Assembly (NCBI RefSeq): GCF_900240945.1
Contig: NZ_OESG01000011.1
Span: 344,778-408,777 of the forward strand
Direction of reading: 5' to 3'
DNA length: 64,000 nucleotides
DNA from: Mycobacterium sp. 3519A
GTDB taxonomy: Bacteria > Actinomycetota > Actinomycetes > Mycobacteriales > Mycobacteriaceae
Shown here piece after piece: positions 42,776 to 52,208 of the stretch. The position numbers and the translations under genes are program-made. How positions within the stretch are numbered: the stretch's first letter is position 1; every line of letters begins with the position of its first letter. The notes under the pieces were generated by a model. The model had not been told where the DNA came from. It did no database searches and saw only the letters and a list, made by a program, of their open reading frames with translations.

Positions 42776-42912
42776 TTCTCTACGCTCGAACTGCGGTCCG
42801 AATGGACCAGCTTGGTTTCGTCGGCGTCAGGTTTGAGTAGCCCGCACAGCGACGCTGCCAGGCCCCACATCAAGAAGACCGCTACCGCGACGAATTGCAG
42901 TTCGGTGAACAT
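42772..42912 (-). CDS. 46-residue single-pass membrane protein
   Basis: Short open frame [46 protein letters not shown] from ATG 42912 to TAA 42772. AGAAGG stands 8 nt before the ATG. The first 26 residues are a strong membrane anchor, the rest is polar. The 3' end overlaps the clpX stop in the opposite direction. I do not recognise the family. The ribosome site and clean hydrophobic segment support it as real; a short chance frame is not excluded. Confidence 0.55.
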   Translation of the reverse strand: MFTELQFVAVAVFLMWGLAASLCGLLKPDADETKLVHSDRSSSVEN

Positions 42913-43002
42913 GACTCGAGCCTTCTCCGTCCGTTGGCGATCCTCACGAGTAGCCGACTACGCGACTTTCTGTTTCCACGACGGTCGTCGGTAGCGAGAA
43001 GT

Positions 43003-44310
43003 TCAATCGGCGGCGTGTACCGCCTCGCGGTGCTCGCCGATCACCTCGTCGACGAGTGCGGCGATCTCGGCGACCCCGCAGCGCCTGGCGAACGCCGCCT
43101 CGAGCCTGCGCGCCGCGTCGAGATAGCGGCCGTCGTTGAGCACGTCGCGGGCCGCGGCGCGCACCGCACCCGGCGTCGGCGTGCCTGTGCGCAGGTTGAC
43201 GCCCGCGCCGCTCCACGCCACACGTGCGGCGACCTCAGGCTTGTCCTCGGTGTTGCCCGCGACGACGAGCGGAACGCCCATCGACAGTGCGCGCTGCACC
43301 GCGCCGTAGCCGCCGTTGGTGACCATCACGTCGACCTTCGGCAGCAGCAGATCATGCGGAATGTAGTCGGCGACATAGGCATTCGCCGGTCGCCGCAGTT
43401 GCGCCGTTTCGCGACCGCCGGTGGTGGCCACCACGACGACGTCCTCACCCTCGAGCGCTTGCAGCGTCGGCGACAGCAGCCTGCCCAGATCGCCGTTGTC
43501 GATGGTGCCCTGGGTGACGTGCACGACCGGTCGGCCGCCGTCGAGTTCGGCCCACCACGGCGGCAGCCGAAAGCCCCGCGACGGCGCCGGGTGCACCGCA
43601 CCGACGTAGCGCACGTGGTCGGGCAGGTCGCTGCGCGGATAGTCGAATTCGGGGACCGTCGGCGCGATGCAGCGGTCGGCGAGCAACCCGGCATCGAGCA
43701 AGAACATCGGCAGCCGTCGACTGTTCAGATGGTCGAGCAGATAGTTGGCGGCGTTGTGCGACTGGCGCAGCAGCACCCGCTGCGCCAGCAGGTGCAGCGC
43801 GCGGTTGCGCAGCCGGCCCAGCGGACTCGTCGACGGCGGCAGCCCCATCCCGGTCGGCGCGGTGTCACGGCTGCTGATCATCAGCGGGGTGGTGCTGTAG
43901 GCCAGCACCGGCGGCCTGGCCGCGCGATCACCGAGCAGAAACGGCAGTATCCCGAAGAAACCCGCATCGGCGATGATCGCGTCGAACCGGGTCTGCGACA
44001 TCAACGCCGACAGCGCCCTCGTCTGGTGGGGCATCGGCTGCACGAACAACCGGACGATGTCGAAGTTGACCCGCTTGATGCCAGAGGTCTCGGCGCGGCC
44101 AGGCAGGTCGATGTCGAGTCGGGTCAGGTCGAAGTCGGCCTCGGGCGGGATGGCCTCCGGCGTTGCGCCGACGGCGCGGATCTTCTCGGCGTGGGCCGCG
44201 GAACTGAGCACGGTGACGCGGTCGCCGCGGTCCACCAAACCCTGCGCGACGTTCAGCAGGGGAGCGATGTGACCGACCGGCGACAGCGAGGCAATCAGGA
44301 TTTCGCGCAT
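43003..44310 (-). CDS. GT1-family (UGT-like) glycosyltransferase
   Basis: Glycosyltransferase of 435 residues with the GT-B fold. The start is REILIASLSPVGHIAPLLNVAQGLV with the acceptor-side His. The C-terminal nucleotide-sugar domain has VVHVTQGTIDNGDLGRLLSP, ADYIPHDLLLPKVDVMVTNGG, then YGAVQRALSMGVPLVVAGNTEDKPE, the equivalent of the UGT signature with H-x-G-x-x-S replaced by T-N-G-G-Y-G, as in the Rv1524/Rv1526 group that glycosylates mycobacterial lipids. ATG 44310 is chosen over 44328 by family start. It is divergent from the FAAL/PKS operon by about 170 bp, so it may decorate that product. Confidence 0.87.
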   Translation of the reverse strand: MREILIASLSPVGHIAPLLNVAQGLVDRGDRVTVLSSAAHAEKIRAVGATPEAIPPEADFDLTRLDIDLPGRAETSGIKRVNFDIVRLFVQPMPHQTRALSALMSQTRFDAIIADAGFFGILPFLLGDRAARPPVLAYSTTPLMISSRDTAPTGMGLPPSTSPLGRLRNRALHLLAQRVLLRQSHNAANYLLDHLNSRRLPMFLLDAGLLADRCIAPTVPEFDYPRSDLPDHVRYVGAVHPAPSRGFRLPPWWAELDGGRPVVHVTQGTIDNGDLGRLLSPTLQALEGEDVVVVATTGGRETAQLRRPANAYVADYIPHDLLLPKVDVMVTNGGYGAVQRALSMGVPLVVAGNTEDKPEVAARVAWSGAGVNLRTGTPTPGAVRAAARDVLNDGRYLDAARRLEAAFARRCGVAEIAALVDEVIGEHREAVHAAD

Positions 44311-44479
44311 GCGCTCGATGCTCGCCAACAGCGGGTATCCGAGCTTGGAGGTTGTGTGGAGATCCGGTGGAGATCGCAGGCAGGCTTACCAGGCGGCTAG
44401 AAAACCCTCTCCATCGAGCAGCGGAATCTGGCGTCGCGACGATTACGGAGCCACTGGCTGATCCCTGACCATTTTCGTC

Positions 44480-45397
44480 ATGGTCACCGCAGGCTCCGGC
44501 ACCGAACGGATCGTCGTCGTACGCGACGGTATCCGGCTCGCAGTGCGCGACCAAGGGCCGCGGCACCCCGAGGCCACCGTGGTGCTGCTGCACGGGCTGT
44601 GCCTCGAGCAGGGCTCATGGGCAGACCAGATCCGGCAACTGACCCGGCAGTGGGGCGACCGCATCCGCATCATCAGCTATGACCACCGCGGCCACGGCGA
44701 GTCGGATTCCGCGCCGAAACGCACCTACACGGTGTCGCAGCTCGCCGAAGATCTCGCCGACGTCCTGACCGCTCTTCGGGTCACTGGCCGAGTCACCCTC
44801 GCGGGTCACTCGATGGGCGGCATGGTCGCCCTCGCCTACCTTGGCCTGCCTCGCGCCGATCGGCCGGTGGAGCCGCACGGACTGATCCTCGTTGCGACGG
44901 CCGCGGGCCGGCTCGCCGAGCGCGGCCTCGCTCGACTGTTGGCCAGCCCCGCAACCGACATGCTGTGCGGGCTCGCCGGTTTCGCGCCGCAGCGCGCCAT
45001 TCGGCTGCTGACCAAGCCCGTATGCGCGACGTTGGCCCGTCAGATCGGCAACAACGCGCGTTCGACACTGAGCGCGTTGTTCGCCAATGCCCTTGCTGCC
45101 ACCACATCCCTCGACTCCGCCGTCGGGTTCCTGCCCAGTCTGCGGTCCTACGACCAGACCGCCACGCTCGCCTCGGTCCGCGCCCAGACGATCATCCTCA
45201 GCGGGGGAGCCGACGTCCTGACGCCGCCGTCGCACTCGCACGACATGGCCGCCGCCGTCCCCGGCGCCGCACACGAGCACCACCCCTTCGCCGGGCACAT
45301 GCTGCTGCAGGAGGCTGCGCACGCCGTCACAGCCGCCATCAGCCGCACGATCGTCACGGCTGTCGGCGCCGATCTCGTCGAAGCGAGGACAGCGTGA
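44480..45397 (+). CDS. Alpha/beta hydrolase, first gene of the PKS operon
   Basis: Protein of 305 residues. VVLLHGLCLEQGSWADQI (oxyanion loop), YDHRGHGESDSAP, the nucleophile elbow LAGHSMGGMVALAY, ILSGGADVLTPPSHSHDMA with the acid residue and HHPFAGHMLLQEAA with the catalytic His make a complete Ser-Asp-His hydrolase. Its stop overlaps the FAAL start (GTGA, 45394-45397). It could release or trim the lipid product; a dedicated type II thioesterase is encoded separately downstream, so its role is probably different from that. Confidence 0.85.
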   Translation: MVTAGSGTERIVVVRDGIRLAVRDQGPRHPEATVVLLHGLCLEQGSWADQIRQLTRQWGDRIRIISYDHRGHGESDSAPKRTYTVSQLAEDLADVLTALRVTGRVTLAGHSMGGMVALAYLGLPRADRPVEPHGLILVATAAGRLAERGLARLLASPATDMLCGLAGFAPQRAIRLLTKPVCATLARQIGNNARSTLSALFANALAATTSLDSAVGFLPSLRSYDQTATLASVRAQTIILSGGADVLTPPSHSHDMAAAVPGAAHEHHPFAGHMLLQEAAHAVTAAISRTIVTAVGADLVEARTA

Positions 45398-47109
45398 ATC
45401 TCGTCGAGCGTCTCCGCTCCCACTTCGAAACCTACGGTGAGCGCCGCACTTTCACATTTCTGCAGGAGTCCGGTCGAACCCTCGTCGAGGACGTCGCGAC
45501 GTTCCGCGACCTCGACCGCGGAGCCCGCGAGGTGGCCGTGTGGCTTACCTCGCGGCCCGAGGCCTCCCGACCGGTGCTGTTGTTGTTCGAACCCGGCCTC
45601 GAGTTCTGGCGGGCATTCCTTGGTTGCCTCTACGCCGGAGTGATCGCGATACCTGCACCGCTGCCGCATGATTCGCGCAGCATGCAGCGGGTCGCCCGGA
45701 TAGTGCGCGATGCGGACAGCAGTCTGGCGCTGACGACCGCCAAGCTTCGTGACCTCCTCGCAGCGGGCGTTGACGGTCTCGGCCTGGACGACCCAATTGT
45801 GTTCGAGGCCATCGACGAATCGAAGCCGGTCGACCCCGACGCGTGGAGCATGCCTGCCATCGCGGCCGACACCGTCGCCTTTCTTCAGTACACGTCCGGG
45901 TCGACGGGCGACCCGAAGGGCGTCGTCGTCACCCACGGCAACGTGATGAGCAACACCGCCGCGATCACCGCGGCACTGACAGTGTCCGACGGTTCTGTCT
46001 TCACCGGCTGGATCCCACATTTTCACGACATGGGTCTCATCAGCGTCCTGAGCGCTTTCTCCGTCGGTGCGAAGGTCATCGCGATGTCACCTCTCGCGTT
46101 CCTCAAGCAGCCGGTCCGGCTGCTCAGGATGATCAGCGATTACCGCGGAACCCACACCGCTGCACCGAATTTCGCCTATGACCTGATCGCGCGGAGGGTG
46201 ACTGGAGAACAACTGGCCGGCCTTGACCTTTCCTCCTTGGCGGTGGCGCTCAACGGCGCCGAACCGGTTCGCCGTCGCACCGTCGAGCGGGTTACCGAGA
46301 TGCTCGCTCCGTTCGGTTTCGCACCGTCGGCAATGAGTCCCGCGTACGGCATGGCCGAGGTGACGCTGATGGCCACCTTCGCCCGCGATCACCCACGTTT
46401 TCTGGACGCCGACGCTGATGCGCTCGAGCAGAACCGCTACGAACCTGCCACGGGCCGTGCGGTCAGCCTGATGAGTTCGGGCGCGCCTGCACTCGGTATC
46501 GACGTGCGCATTGTCGACCCACACACCTTGCGTGAGTTGCCTGAGGGCCGCGTCGGCGAGATCTGGTTGCGCAGCGCCAGCGTCGCGGCCGGTTATTACC
46601 AGCGCCTCGCGGAGACGTTCGAAAAGTTCGACGCGTACACCTCCGGCGGCGTTGGGCCCTATCTGCGCAGCGGCGATCTGGGACTGCTCCACGACGGCGA
46701 GCTGTACGTGGCCGGCCGCCTCAAGGACCTGTTGATCGTCAACGGCCGCAACCTGTATCCGCACGACATCGAGGAGTTCGTGCAGGGCGTGCACCCGGCC
46801 GTCGCCGGTGCACGCGGGGTCGCGGTGTCGGTCGACGTCGACGACGCCGAACGGCTGGTCCTGATTCAGTCGGTCAAACCGGAACTGCTCGGCGATACGA
46901 GCTACGGCGAGCTCGCCGGCGCCGTCAAGGGTTCCGTGGCCCGCGCCTTCGACATCTCCGCTCCCGCAGTGGTTTTCGTCAACCGTTCCGGCATCCACCT
47001 GACCACAAGCGGAAAGGTGCAGCGCGCATCGATGCGGGCGGCCTTCCTCAACGCCGAACTGACCGATGTCGTCCACGACAGCACCGCAACCGTAGGAGCC
47101 CTCACATGA
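45394..47109 (+). CDS. Fatty acyl-AMP ligase (FAAL)
   Basis: Adenylating enzyme of 571 residues. The AMP-binding P-loop-like motif is FLQYTSGSTGDPKGVVVTHGN, followed by FTGWIPHFHDMGLISVL (the FAAL form of the His motif), PAYGMAEVTL, YLRSGDLGLLHDGELYVAGRLKDL (hinge) and a C-terminal SGKVQRASMR with the adenylation Lys. Length and the W-[IL]-P-x-[FY]-HDMG motif fit the FadD/FAAL class that loads long acids onto ACP domains instead of CoA. It overlaps both neighbours by 4 nt, and the next gene is a free-standing ACP, its probable acceptor. Confidence 0.92.
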   Translation: MNLVERLRSHFETYGERRTFTFLQESGRTLVEDVATFRDLDRGAREVAVWLTSRPEASRPVLLLFEPGLEFWRAFLGCLYAGVIAIPAPLPHDSRSMQRVARIVRDADSSLALTTAKLRDLLAAGVDGLGLDDPIVFEAIDESKPVDPDAWSMPAIAADTVAFLQYTSGSTGDPKGVVVTHGNVMSNTAAITAALTVSDGSVFTGWIPHFHDMGLISVLSAFSVGAKVIAMSPLAFLKQPVRLLRMISDYRGTHTAAPNFAYDLIARRVTGEQLAGLDLSSLAVALNGAEPVRRRTVERVTEMLAPFGFAPSAMSPAYGMAEVTLMATFARDHPRFLDADADALEQNRYEPATGRAVSLMSSGAPALGIDVRIVDPHTLRELPEGRVGEIWLRSASVAAGYYQRLAETFEKFDAYTSGGVGPYLRSGDLGLLHDGELYVAGRLKDLLIVNGRNLYPHDIEEFVQGVHPAVAGARGVAVSVDVDDAERLVLIQSVKPELLGDTSYGELAGAVKGSVARAFDISAPAVVFVNRSGIHLTTSGKVQRASMRAAFLNAELTDVVHDSTATVGALT

Positions 47110-47372
47110 ACGCCGACCGCCGCTCGATCCTGCGCTGGCTCACCGCGCAGCTCGCGTCCTATCTCGAGGTGTCAACCACCGCGATCGATCCGATGGTGCC
47201 GCTCGCCGAGATGGGCGTCGACTCGGTGCACGCGGTCAGCCTCGTCGGGGATGTGGAAGCACACTTCGACATCGACGTCGACCCGACGATGATCTTCGAC
47301 TACCCGACGCTGGCTCACATCGCCGAGTTCATCGACGCCGCCGTCGCCGAGCAGCAGGAGGCGGTGGCGTAA
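47106..47372 (+). CDS. Free-standing acyl carrier protein
   Basis: ACP of 88 residues. The phosphopantetheine Ser is in MGVDSVHAVSLVGDVEAHFD, with the typical acidic helix and the ending MIFDYPTLAHIAEFID. It overlaps the FAAL (ATGA) and the PKS (the TAA and ATG share one base). It probably carries the FAAL-activated acyl chain to the KS domain of the next protein. Confidence 0.92.
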   Translation: MNADRRSILRWLTAQLASYLEVSTTAIDPMVPLAEMGVDSVHAVSLVGDVEAHFDIDVDPTMIFDYPTLAHIAEFIDAAVAEQQEAVA

Positions 47373-50300
47373 TGAGCGACGTCGCCGTCGTCGGAATCGA
47401 TTGCCGCTTCGCGAAGGCGGGCGATCCGGCCGCGTTGTGGAAACTGCTGCTGGACGGCGCCGACGGCATCGATGAGATTCCGGCGGACCGCTTCAACGCG
47501 GCCGAACTGCATGACGACGGGACCCTCAACCACCGCACCGGCGGGTTCATCAGCGACGCCGACGCGTTCGACAACGACTTCTTCGGCATCACGCCGCGCG
47601 AGGCCCAGGCGATGGATCCCCAACAGCGCCTGCTTCTGCAGGCGACGTGGCGCGCGCTGGAAGACGCCACGCTCGACCCGCGTGCACAGGCCGGTTCGGC
47701 CACCGGAGTGTTCGTCGGGGTGATGGCCAACGAATGGGCGCATGTACATCTGACGGACTACCGCGAAATCACCGCGCAATCGGGTTCGGGCAACGGCTAT
47801 TTCATGACGGCCAACCGGCTGTCCTACCAACTCGATCTCAGAGGGCCGAGCCTCGCTGTGGACACCGCGTGCTCGTCGTCGCTTGTCGCAGTGCACGTGG
47901 CCGCGCAGGCGCTGCGCAACGGCGAATGCGACCAGGCCATCGCCGCCGGGGTCAACCTCACCCTGACCCCCGCCGTCAACGTTTTCTACACGCAGGCCGG
48001 GCTGGCCGCACCGGACGGGCGCTGCAAACCGTTCAGCGGCGCAGCCGACGGAATCGGCCGCGGCGAAGGCGTGGCGGTCGTCGTGCTGCGACGGCTGGAA
48101 GACGCGGTGGCCGCAGGTCTGCCGATCTACGCCGTGATCAAGGGCAGCGCGGTCAACAGCGACGGCCGCAGCAACGGCATCACCGCGCCGAACCGCTGGG
48201 CCCAGCAGCAGGTGGCCGCCACCGCATATCGGGCTGCCGGCATCGTGCCTGCGCAGATCGCCTTCCTCGAAGCGCACGGCACCGGAACGCTTCTCGGCGA
48301 CATGATCGAGGCGAAGGCGATGGCCGACGCGCACCGCTCGGGCCGCGACGAGCCCTGCGCAATCGGGTCGATCAAGGGCAACCTCGGCCATACCGAGGGC
48401 GCGGCAGGCATCGCAGGGCTGATCAAGATTGCGCTGAGCCTGCATCACCGGGTGGTGCCTGCGTCCCGGTTCGCAGAGACCGAGAACGCCCGACTTCGGT
48501 TGGCCGCCGGGGGACTGCGGCTGCTCACTTCGCCGATGGAACTCCCGGCCGAAACCGTGTATGCGGGGGTCTCCAGCTTCGGAATCGGCGGCACGAACTG
48601 CCATATGGTGCTCGCCAGTGCACCTGCGGTTGAGCCAGCTTCGACCGCAGCCGGCGACGGCGTGTTCACCCTGTCAGCCGACTCGCCGGAGGCGCTGCAC
48701 TGCAACGCGTTACAGCTCGCCGACGACATCGAGAACAGTGACGTCCCGATCGCCCAGTTGGGTTTCTCGACGAACCGGATCAAGTCTTCAGGCAAGGTTC
48801 GGCTCGCCGTCGTCGCCGCTGACCGCGCCGAGTCCGTCGCGGCACTGCGCGGCGACTTCGAAATCGGCACCGCGGCGGGAATGTCGGCGGGCTGGTTGTT
48901 CAGCGGGCAGGGCACGCAGTACCCGGGCATGGCGGCGTACGAAAGCAACGCGGTGTTCCGCGCCGCCTTTGACGCCGTCGACGCCGCGATGCTGCCGCAC
49001 CTTGGCGTGCGGATCACCTCGATCATGAACGACAACCGCGTGAACGACACCGAATTCGCCCAGCCCGCGATCTTCGCGCTGCAGTACGCGCAGGCGCGGG
49101 CATTGCTTCAACTCGGTGCCGAACCCGCCTGGCTGCTCGGCCACAGCATCGGCGAGTACGCCGCCGCCGCGATCGCCGAGGTGTTCAGCCTCGACGACGC
49201 CTGCCGGCTGGTGATCGCACGCGGTCGGCTCATGCAACAGCTACCCGACGGCGGCGGCATGCTGGCGGTCCGGGCGGGTGTCGACGACGTGACCGGAGTG
49301 GGCCTCGACCTCGCCGCAGTGAACGGGACCGACGAAGTCGTGTTGTCGGGTGCGATGGAGGCGATCGACGAGGCCGTGCACACCCTGGCAGGCGTCGGGA
49401 TCACCGCACGTCGGCTCAACGTGTCGCACGCTTTCCACTCCCGACTGATGGAGCCGATGACCGCGAAGTTCGCGTCGATCGCTACCGAAATCTCGTACCG
49501 ACTACCCGTTTTCCCGATCTTTTCCACGCTGCGCGGCCGGCTGCTCGGCGACGACGAGCCGATGGATGCGGACTACTGGACCGAGCACATCGGTGCCACC
49601 GTTCGGTTCGCCGACGCGGCAGCAGAGGCGATGCACGCCGAGCCGACACACCTCGTCGAGTTCGGCGCCAAGCGCACGCTCGCTCCGATGATCACGCGCG
49701 CCCACCGCAAAGCGCCATCCGCCCTCACCGTCGCGACAGGCGTCACCAAGGTCGTCGCCGCGCTTTACCGCGACGGTCTGAACCCCGACTGGAACCTGCT
49801 GTACCCCAACGAAGCTCGGGTTCCTCACCGGCTCAGTGGCTACTCGTTCAGCACCGCCAACCGCTTCTGGGTGAAAGAACCTGTATCCACCACGGCCCCA
49901 GCCACCAAGGACTCGACCATGGACAACCTCATCGCCCTGTTTCGCGAACAGGCGGCCGTCCTGGCCGCCTACGGCCAGGGTGACGCGCCGGTCACCGCCG
50001 CGACGACGCCCGCGCCGCAGGCGAACCCGGCCGTCGACGTCGCCGCGATTGTGCGCGCCGAGGTCGCACGCGTCAGCGGCTTCCCGGATGCCAAGTTGCG
50101 CGCGGCGCAGACCATCGCAGGCGACCTCGGCTTCGATTCGATCATGGTGACCGACCTTGCGAGCGGGCTCGCTCGCAAGGGCATCACGATCGACCCCAGT
50201 GGATTCGGCCAGGCGACGACCATCGCCGATGTGATCGCCATGGCGGGCGGACGGGTACCGGAGTCTGCGGCAACGGAAGTCGCGCCGACAGTGAGCCCGC

Positions 50301-51517
50301 AGTTCCGGATCGGGGAGTTCGAGGAAGTCAAGGCGTTGGCCGATCGGAAGGCGCTCGCCGAGGCCGTCGGCGTCGAGAACCCCTACTTCCTGGTGAACGA
50401 CGGCGTCACCCGCGACACCTCGGTGATCAACGGTGCCGAGGTCATCAACTTCTCCAGCTACAACTACGTCGGCATGTCGGGTCACCCCGCGGTGGCCGCG
50501 GCCGTGTCGGACGCGGTGCGCCAATGGGGCAGCTCCTGCTCGGCGTCGCGCCTGCTGTCGGGGGAGAAGCCCGTCCACCGCGAATTGGAACTCGAGTTGG
50601 CGAACCTGCTCGGCACCGAGGACGCGATGGCACTGGTCAGCGGTCACGCGACCAACGTCACCGTGATCGGGCATCTGCTCGGCGGCGGCGACCTGGTGAT
50701 CCACGACAGCCTCGCGCACGACAGCATCATGCAGGGCTGCAAGCTCTCCGGCGCCACCCGCAGGCCGTTCCCGCACAACGACCCCGGTGCGCTCGACCAG
50801 CTGCTCACCAGCATTCGTCACCAGTACCGTCGGGTGCTGATCATCATCGAAGGGGTTTACAGCCAGGACGGCGACATCCCGGACCTGCCAGCCTTCATCG
50901 AGGTCAAACGCAAGCACCAGGCCTTGCTGATGATCGACGAGGCACACAGCATCGGTGTGCTCGGTGCCACCGGTGGTGGCATCGGTGAGCACTTCGGCGT
51001 CGACCGCGCCGACGTCGAATTGTGGTCGGGCACAATGTCGAAGGCGCTGGCCGGCTGCGGCGGTTACGTGGGCGGCAGCAGGGAACTCATCGAGTTCCTG
51101 AAGTACACGACGCCGGGCTTCATCTACAGCGTCGGCATGCCGCCACCCACAGCGGCAGCGTCGCTCGCGGCGATCTGGGCGATCCGCAGCGAGCCCGAGA
51201 CGTTGAAGCGGCTACGCGACATGTCCGCCCTGTTTCTGGAGCTGGCCCGCGAAGCCGGTGTGGACACCGGCGAGAGCGAGGGCACCCCGGTGATCCCGTG
51301 CATCGTCGGGAGCTCCGTCACCGCGCTGAAGCTGTCGAATGCGCTGCTGCGCCGCGGCATCAACGCCAATCCGATCCTCTACCCGGCCGTGCCGGAGGAC
51401 AAGGCGCGGTTGCGGTTCTTCGTCACCAGCTGCCATTCGGAAGAACAGATCCGCTACACGGTGAAGACGATCGCCGAAGAGCTCGCCATTCTCGCCGACT
51501 CTCCGGCAGGCGGGTGA
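47372..51517 (+). CDS. KS-AT-ACP-alpha-oxoamine synthase polyketide synthase
   Basis: Multidomain protein of 1381 residues. KS occupies about residues 1-425, with Cys167 in VDTACSSSL, His302 in EAHGTGT and His340 in KGNLGHTEG. AT (about 500-800) has Ser592 in GHSIGEY and the HAFHS motif of malonyl-specific AT domains. ACP has Ser923 in GFDSIMV. From about residue 1000 a complete PLP-dependent alpha-oxoamine synthase follows: NFSSYNYVGMSGHP, GSSCSASRLLSGEKPVHREL, DEAHSIGVLG and Lys1224 in GTMSKALAGCGG. There is no KR, DH or ER. The last domain should condense the ACP-bound acyl chain with an amino acid, losing CO2 and releasing an alpha-aminoketone, as in AOS-terminated pathways (Fum8, SxtA, PigH). 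Product inferred, not known. Confidence 0.92.
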   Translation: MSDVAVVGIDCRFAKAGDPAALWKLLLDGADGIDEIPADRFNAAELHDDGTLNHRTGGFISDADAFDNDFFGITPREAQAMDPQQRLLLQATWRALEDATLDPRAQAGSATGVFVGVMANEWAHVHLTDYREITAQSGSGNGYFMTANRLSYQLDLRGPSLAVDTACSSSLVAVHVAAQALRNGECDQAIAAGVNLTLTPAVNVFYTQAGLAAPDGRCKPFSGAADGIGRGEGVAVVVLRRLEDAVAAGLPIYAVIKGSAVNSDGRSNGITAPNRWAQQQVAATAYRAAGIVPAQIAFLEAHGTGTLLGDMIEAKAMADAHRSGRDEPCAIGSIKGNLGHTEGAAGIAGLIKIALSLHHRVVPASRFAETENARLRLAAGGLRLLTSPMELPAETVYAGVSSFGIGGTNCHMVLASAPAVEPASTAAGDGVFTLSADSPEALHCNALQLADDIENSDVPIAQLGFSTNRIKSSGKVRLAVVAADRAESVAALRGDFEIGTAAGMSAGWLFSGQGTQYPGMAAYESNAVFRAAFDAVDAAMLPHLGVRITSIMNDNRVNDTEFAQPAIFALQYAQARALLQLGAEPAWLLGHSIGEYAAAAIAEVFSLDDACRLVIARGRLMQQLPDGGGMLAVRAGVDDVTGVGLDLAAVNGTDEVVLSGAMEAIDEAVHTLAGVGITARRLNVSHAFHSRLMEPMTAKFASIATEISYRLPVFPIFSTLRGRLLGDDEPMDADYWTEHIGATVRFADAAAEAMHAEPTHLVEFGAKRTLAPMITRAHRKAPSALTVATGVTKVVAALYRDGLNPDWNLLYPNEARVPHRLSGYSFSTANRFWVKEPVSTTAPATKDSTMDNLIALFREQAAVLAAYGQGDAPVTAATTPAPQANPAVDVAAIVRAEVARVSGFPDAKLRAAQTIAGDLGFDSIMVTDLASGLARKGITIDPSGFGQATTIADVIAMAGGRVPESAATEVAPTVSPQFRIGEFEEVKALADRKALAEAVGVENPYFLVNDGVTRDTSVINGAEVINFSSYNYVGMSGHPAVAAAVSDAVRQWGSSCSASRLLSGEKPVHRELELELANLLGTEDAMALVSGHATNVTVIGHLLGGGDLVIHDSLAHDSIMQGCKLSGATRRPFPHNDPGALDQLLTSIRHQYRRVLIIIEGVYSQDGDIPDLPAFIEVKRKHQALLMIDEAHSIGVLGATGGGIGEHFGVDRADVELWSGTMSKALAGCGGYVGGSRELIEFLKYTTPGFIYSVGMPPPTAAASLAAIWAIRSEPETLKRLRDMSALFLELAREAGVDTGESEGTPVIPCIVGSSVTALKLSNALLRRGINANPILYPAVPEDKARLRFFVTSCHSEEQIRYTVKTIAEELAILADSPAGG

Positions 51518-51521
51518 GACG

Positions 51522-52208
51522 GTGCGACTGTTCTGCTTTCACCACGCAGGCGGGGGACGGACGACGTTCAACGCCTGGAATCGGGCGCTGCGCCCGGCCG
51601 TCGAAGTCGTTGCGGTCGAGATTCCCCACCGCGAGCGATTCGACACGCTGCGCCACCTCGTGGACGAAGTCAGCGATCAGCTGCGACCCGCGCTGGCTGC
51701 CCCGCACATGTTCTTCGGCCACAGCTTCGGCGCACTGTTGGCCTATCGGCTGGCATGCAGGCGGGCCGCAGACGGTGCCCCGCCGCCTCGGGCGGTTTTC
51801 CTGTCTTCATATGCTCCGCCACACCTGCCCGCGCCGCTTCATGCTGTGAACACCCTCGACGATCACCAGCTTGCGACACTTCTGTCCGATTTGGGTGGAA
51901 TGCCGCACGAGATCATTCGATGGCCCTCGCTGCGCGATCGAGCCGTCGCGACAGCGCGAAATGACCTGCGGCTGTGCATGACTGACGACGAGGACAGTAC
52001 CGCGTTGCTGTCCTGCCCGATCCACGCCTTCGGAGGCAGCGACGATCCCGTCGTCAGCGAAGCCGACCTGCACGAATGGGGTATGCGCACATCCGCGGAC
52101 TTCTCGGTGCAGATGCTGCGGGGCGGCCACTTTTACCTCAATGACAAGCCGCAGTTGTTCGCGGTCCTGAAGCCCCTGCTGTCGACGGTCGGGGCAGCGA
52201 GATGCTGA
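51522..52208 (+). CDS. Type II thioesterase
   Basis: Alpha/beta-hydrolase thioesterase of 228 residues of the GrsT/TEII family. LFCFHHAGGGRTTFNAWNR is the family opening, MFFGHSFGALLAYRLA has the nucleophile Ser, FGGSDDPVVSEADLHEW the Asp region and LRGGHFYLND the catalytic His. It starts 4 nt after the PKS stop and overlaps the MmpL start. Such enzymes clear wrong acyl groups from carrier domains. Confidence 0.92.
   Translation: MRLFCFHHAGGGRTTFNAWNRALRPAVEVVAVEIPHRERFDTLRHLVDEVSDQLRPALAAPHMFFGHSFGALLAYRLACRRAADGAPPPRAVFLSSYAPPHLPAPLHAVNTLDDHQLATLLSDLGGMPHEIIRWPSLRDRAVATARNDLRLCMTDDEDSTALLSCPIHAFGGSDDPVVSEADLHEWGMRTSADFSVQMLRGGHFYLNDKPQLFAVLKPLLSTVGAARC

Noticed and set aside
44965..45393. 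Upstream extension of the FAAL frame into the hydrolase gene
   Set aside because: FAAL homology starts at NLVERLRSHF and a GTGA overlap with the hydrolase stop is the normal arrangement. The upstream text is arginine-rich shadow.
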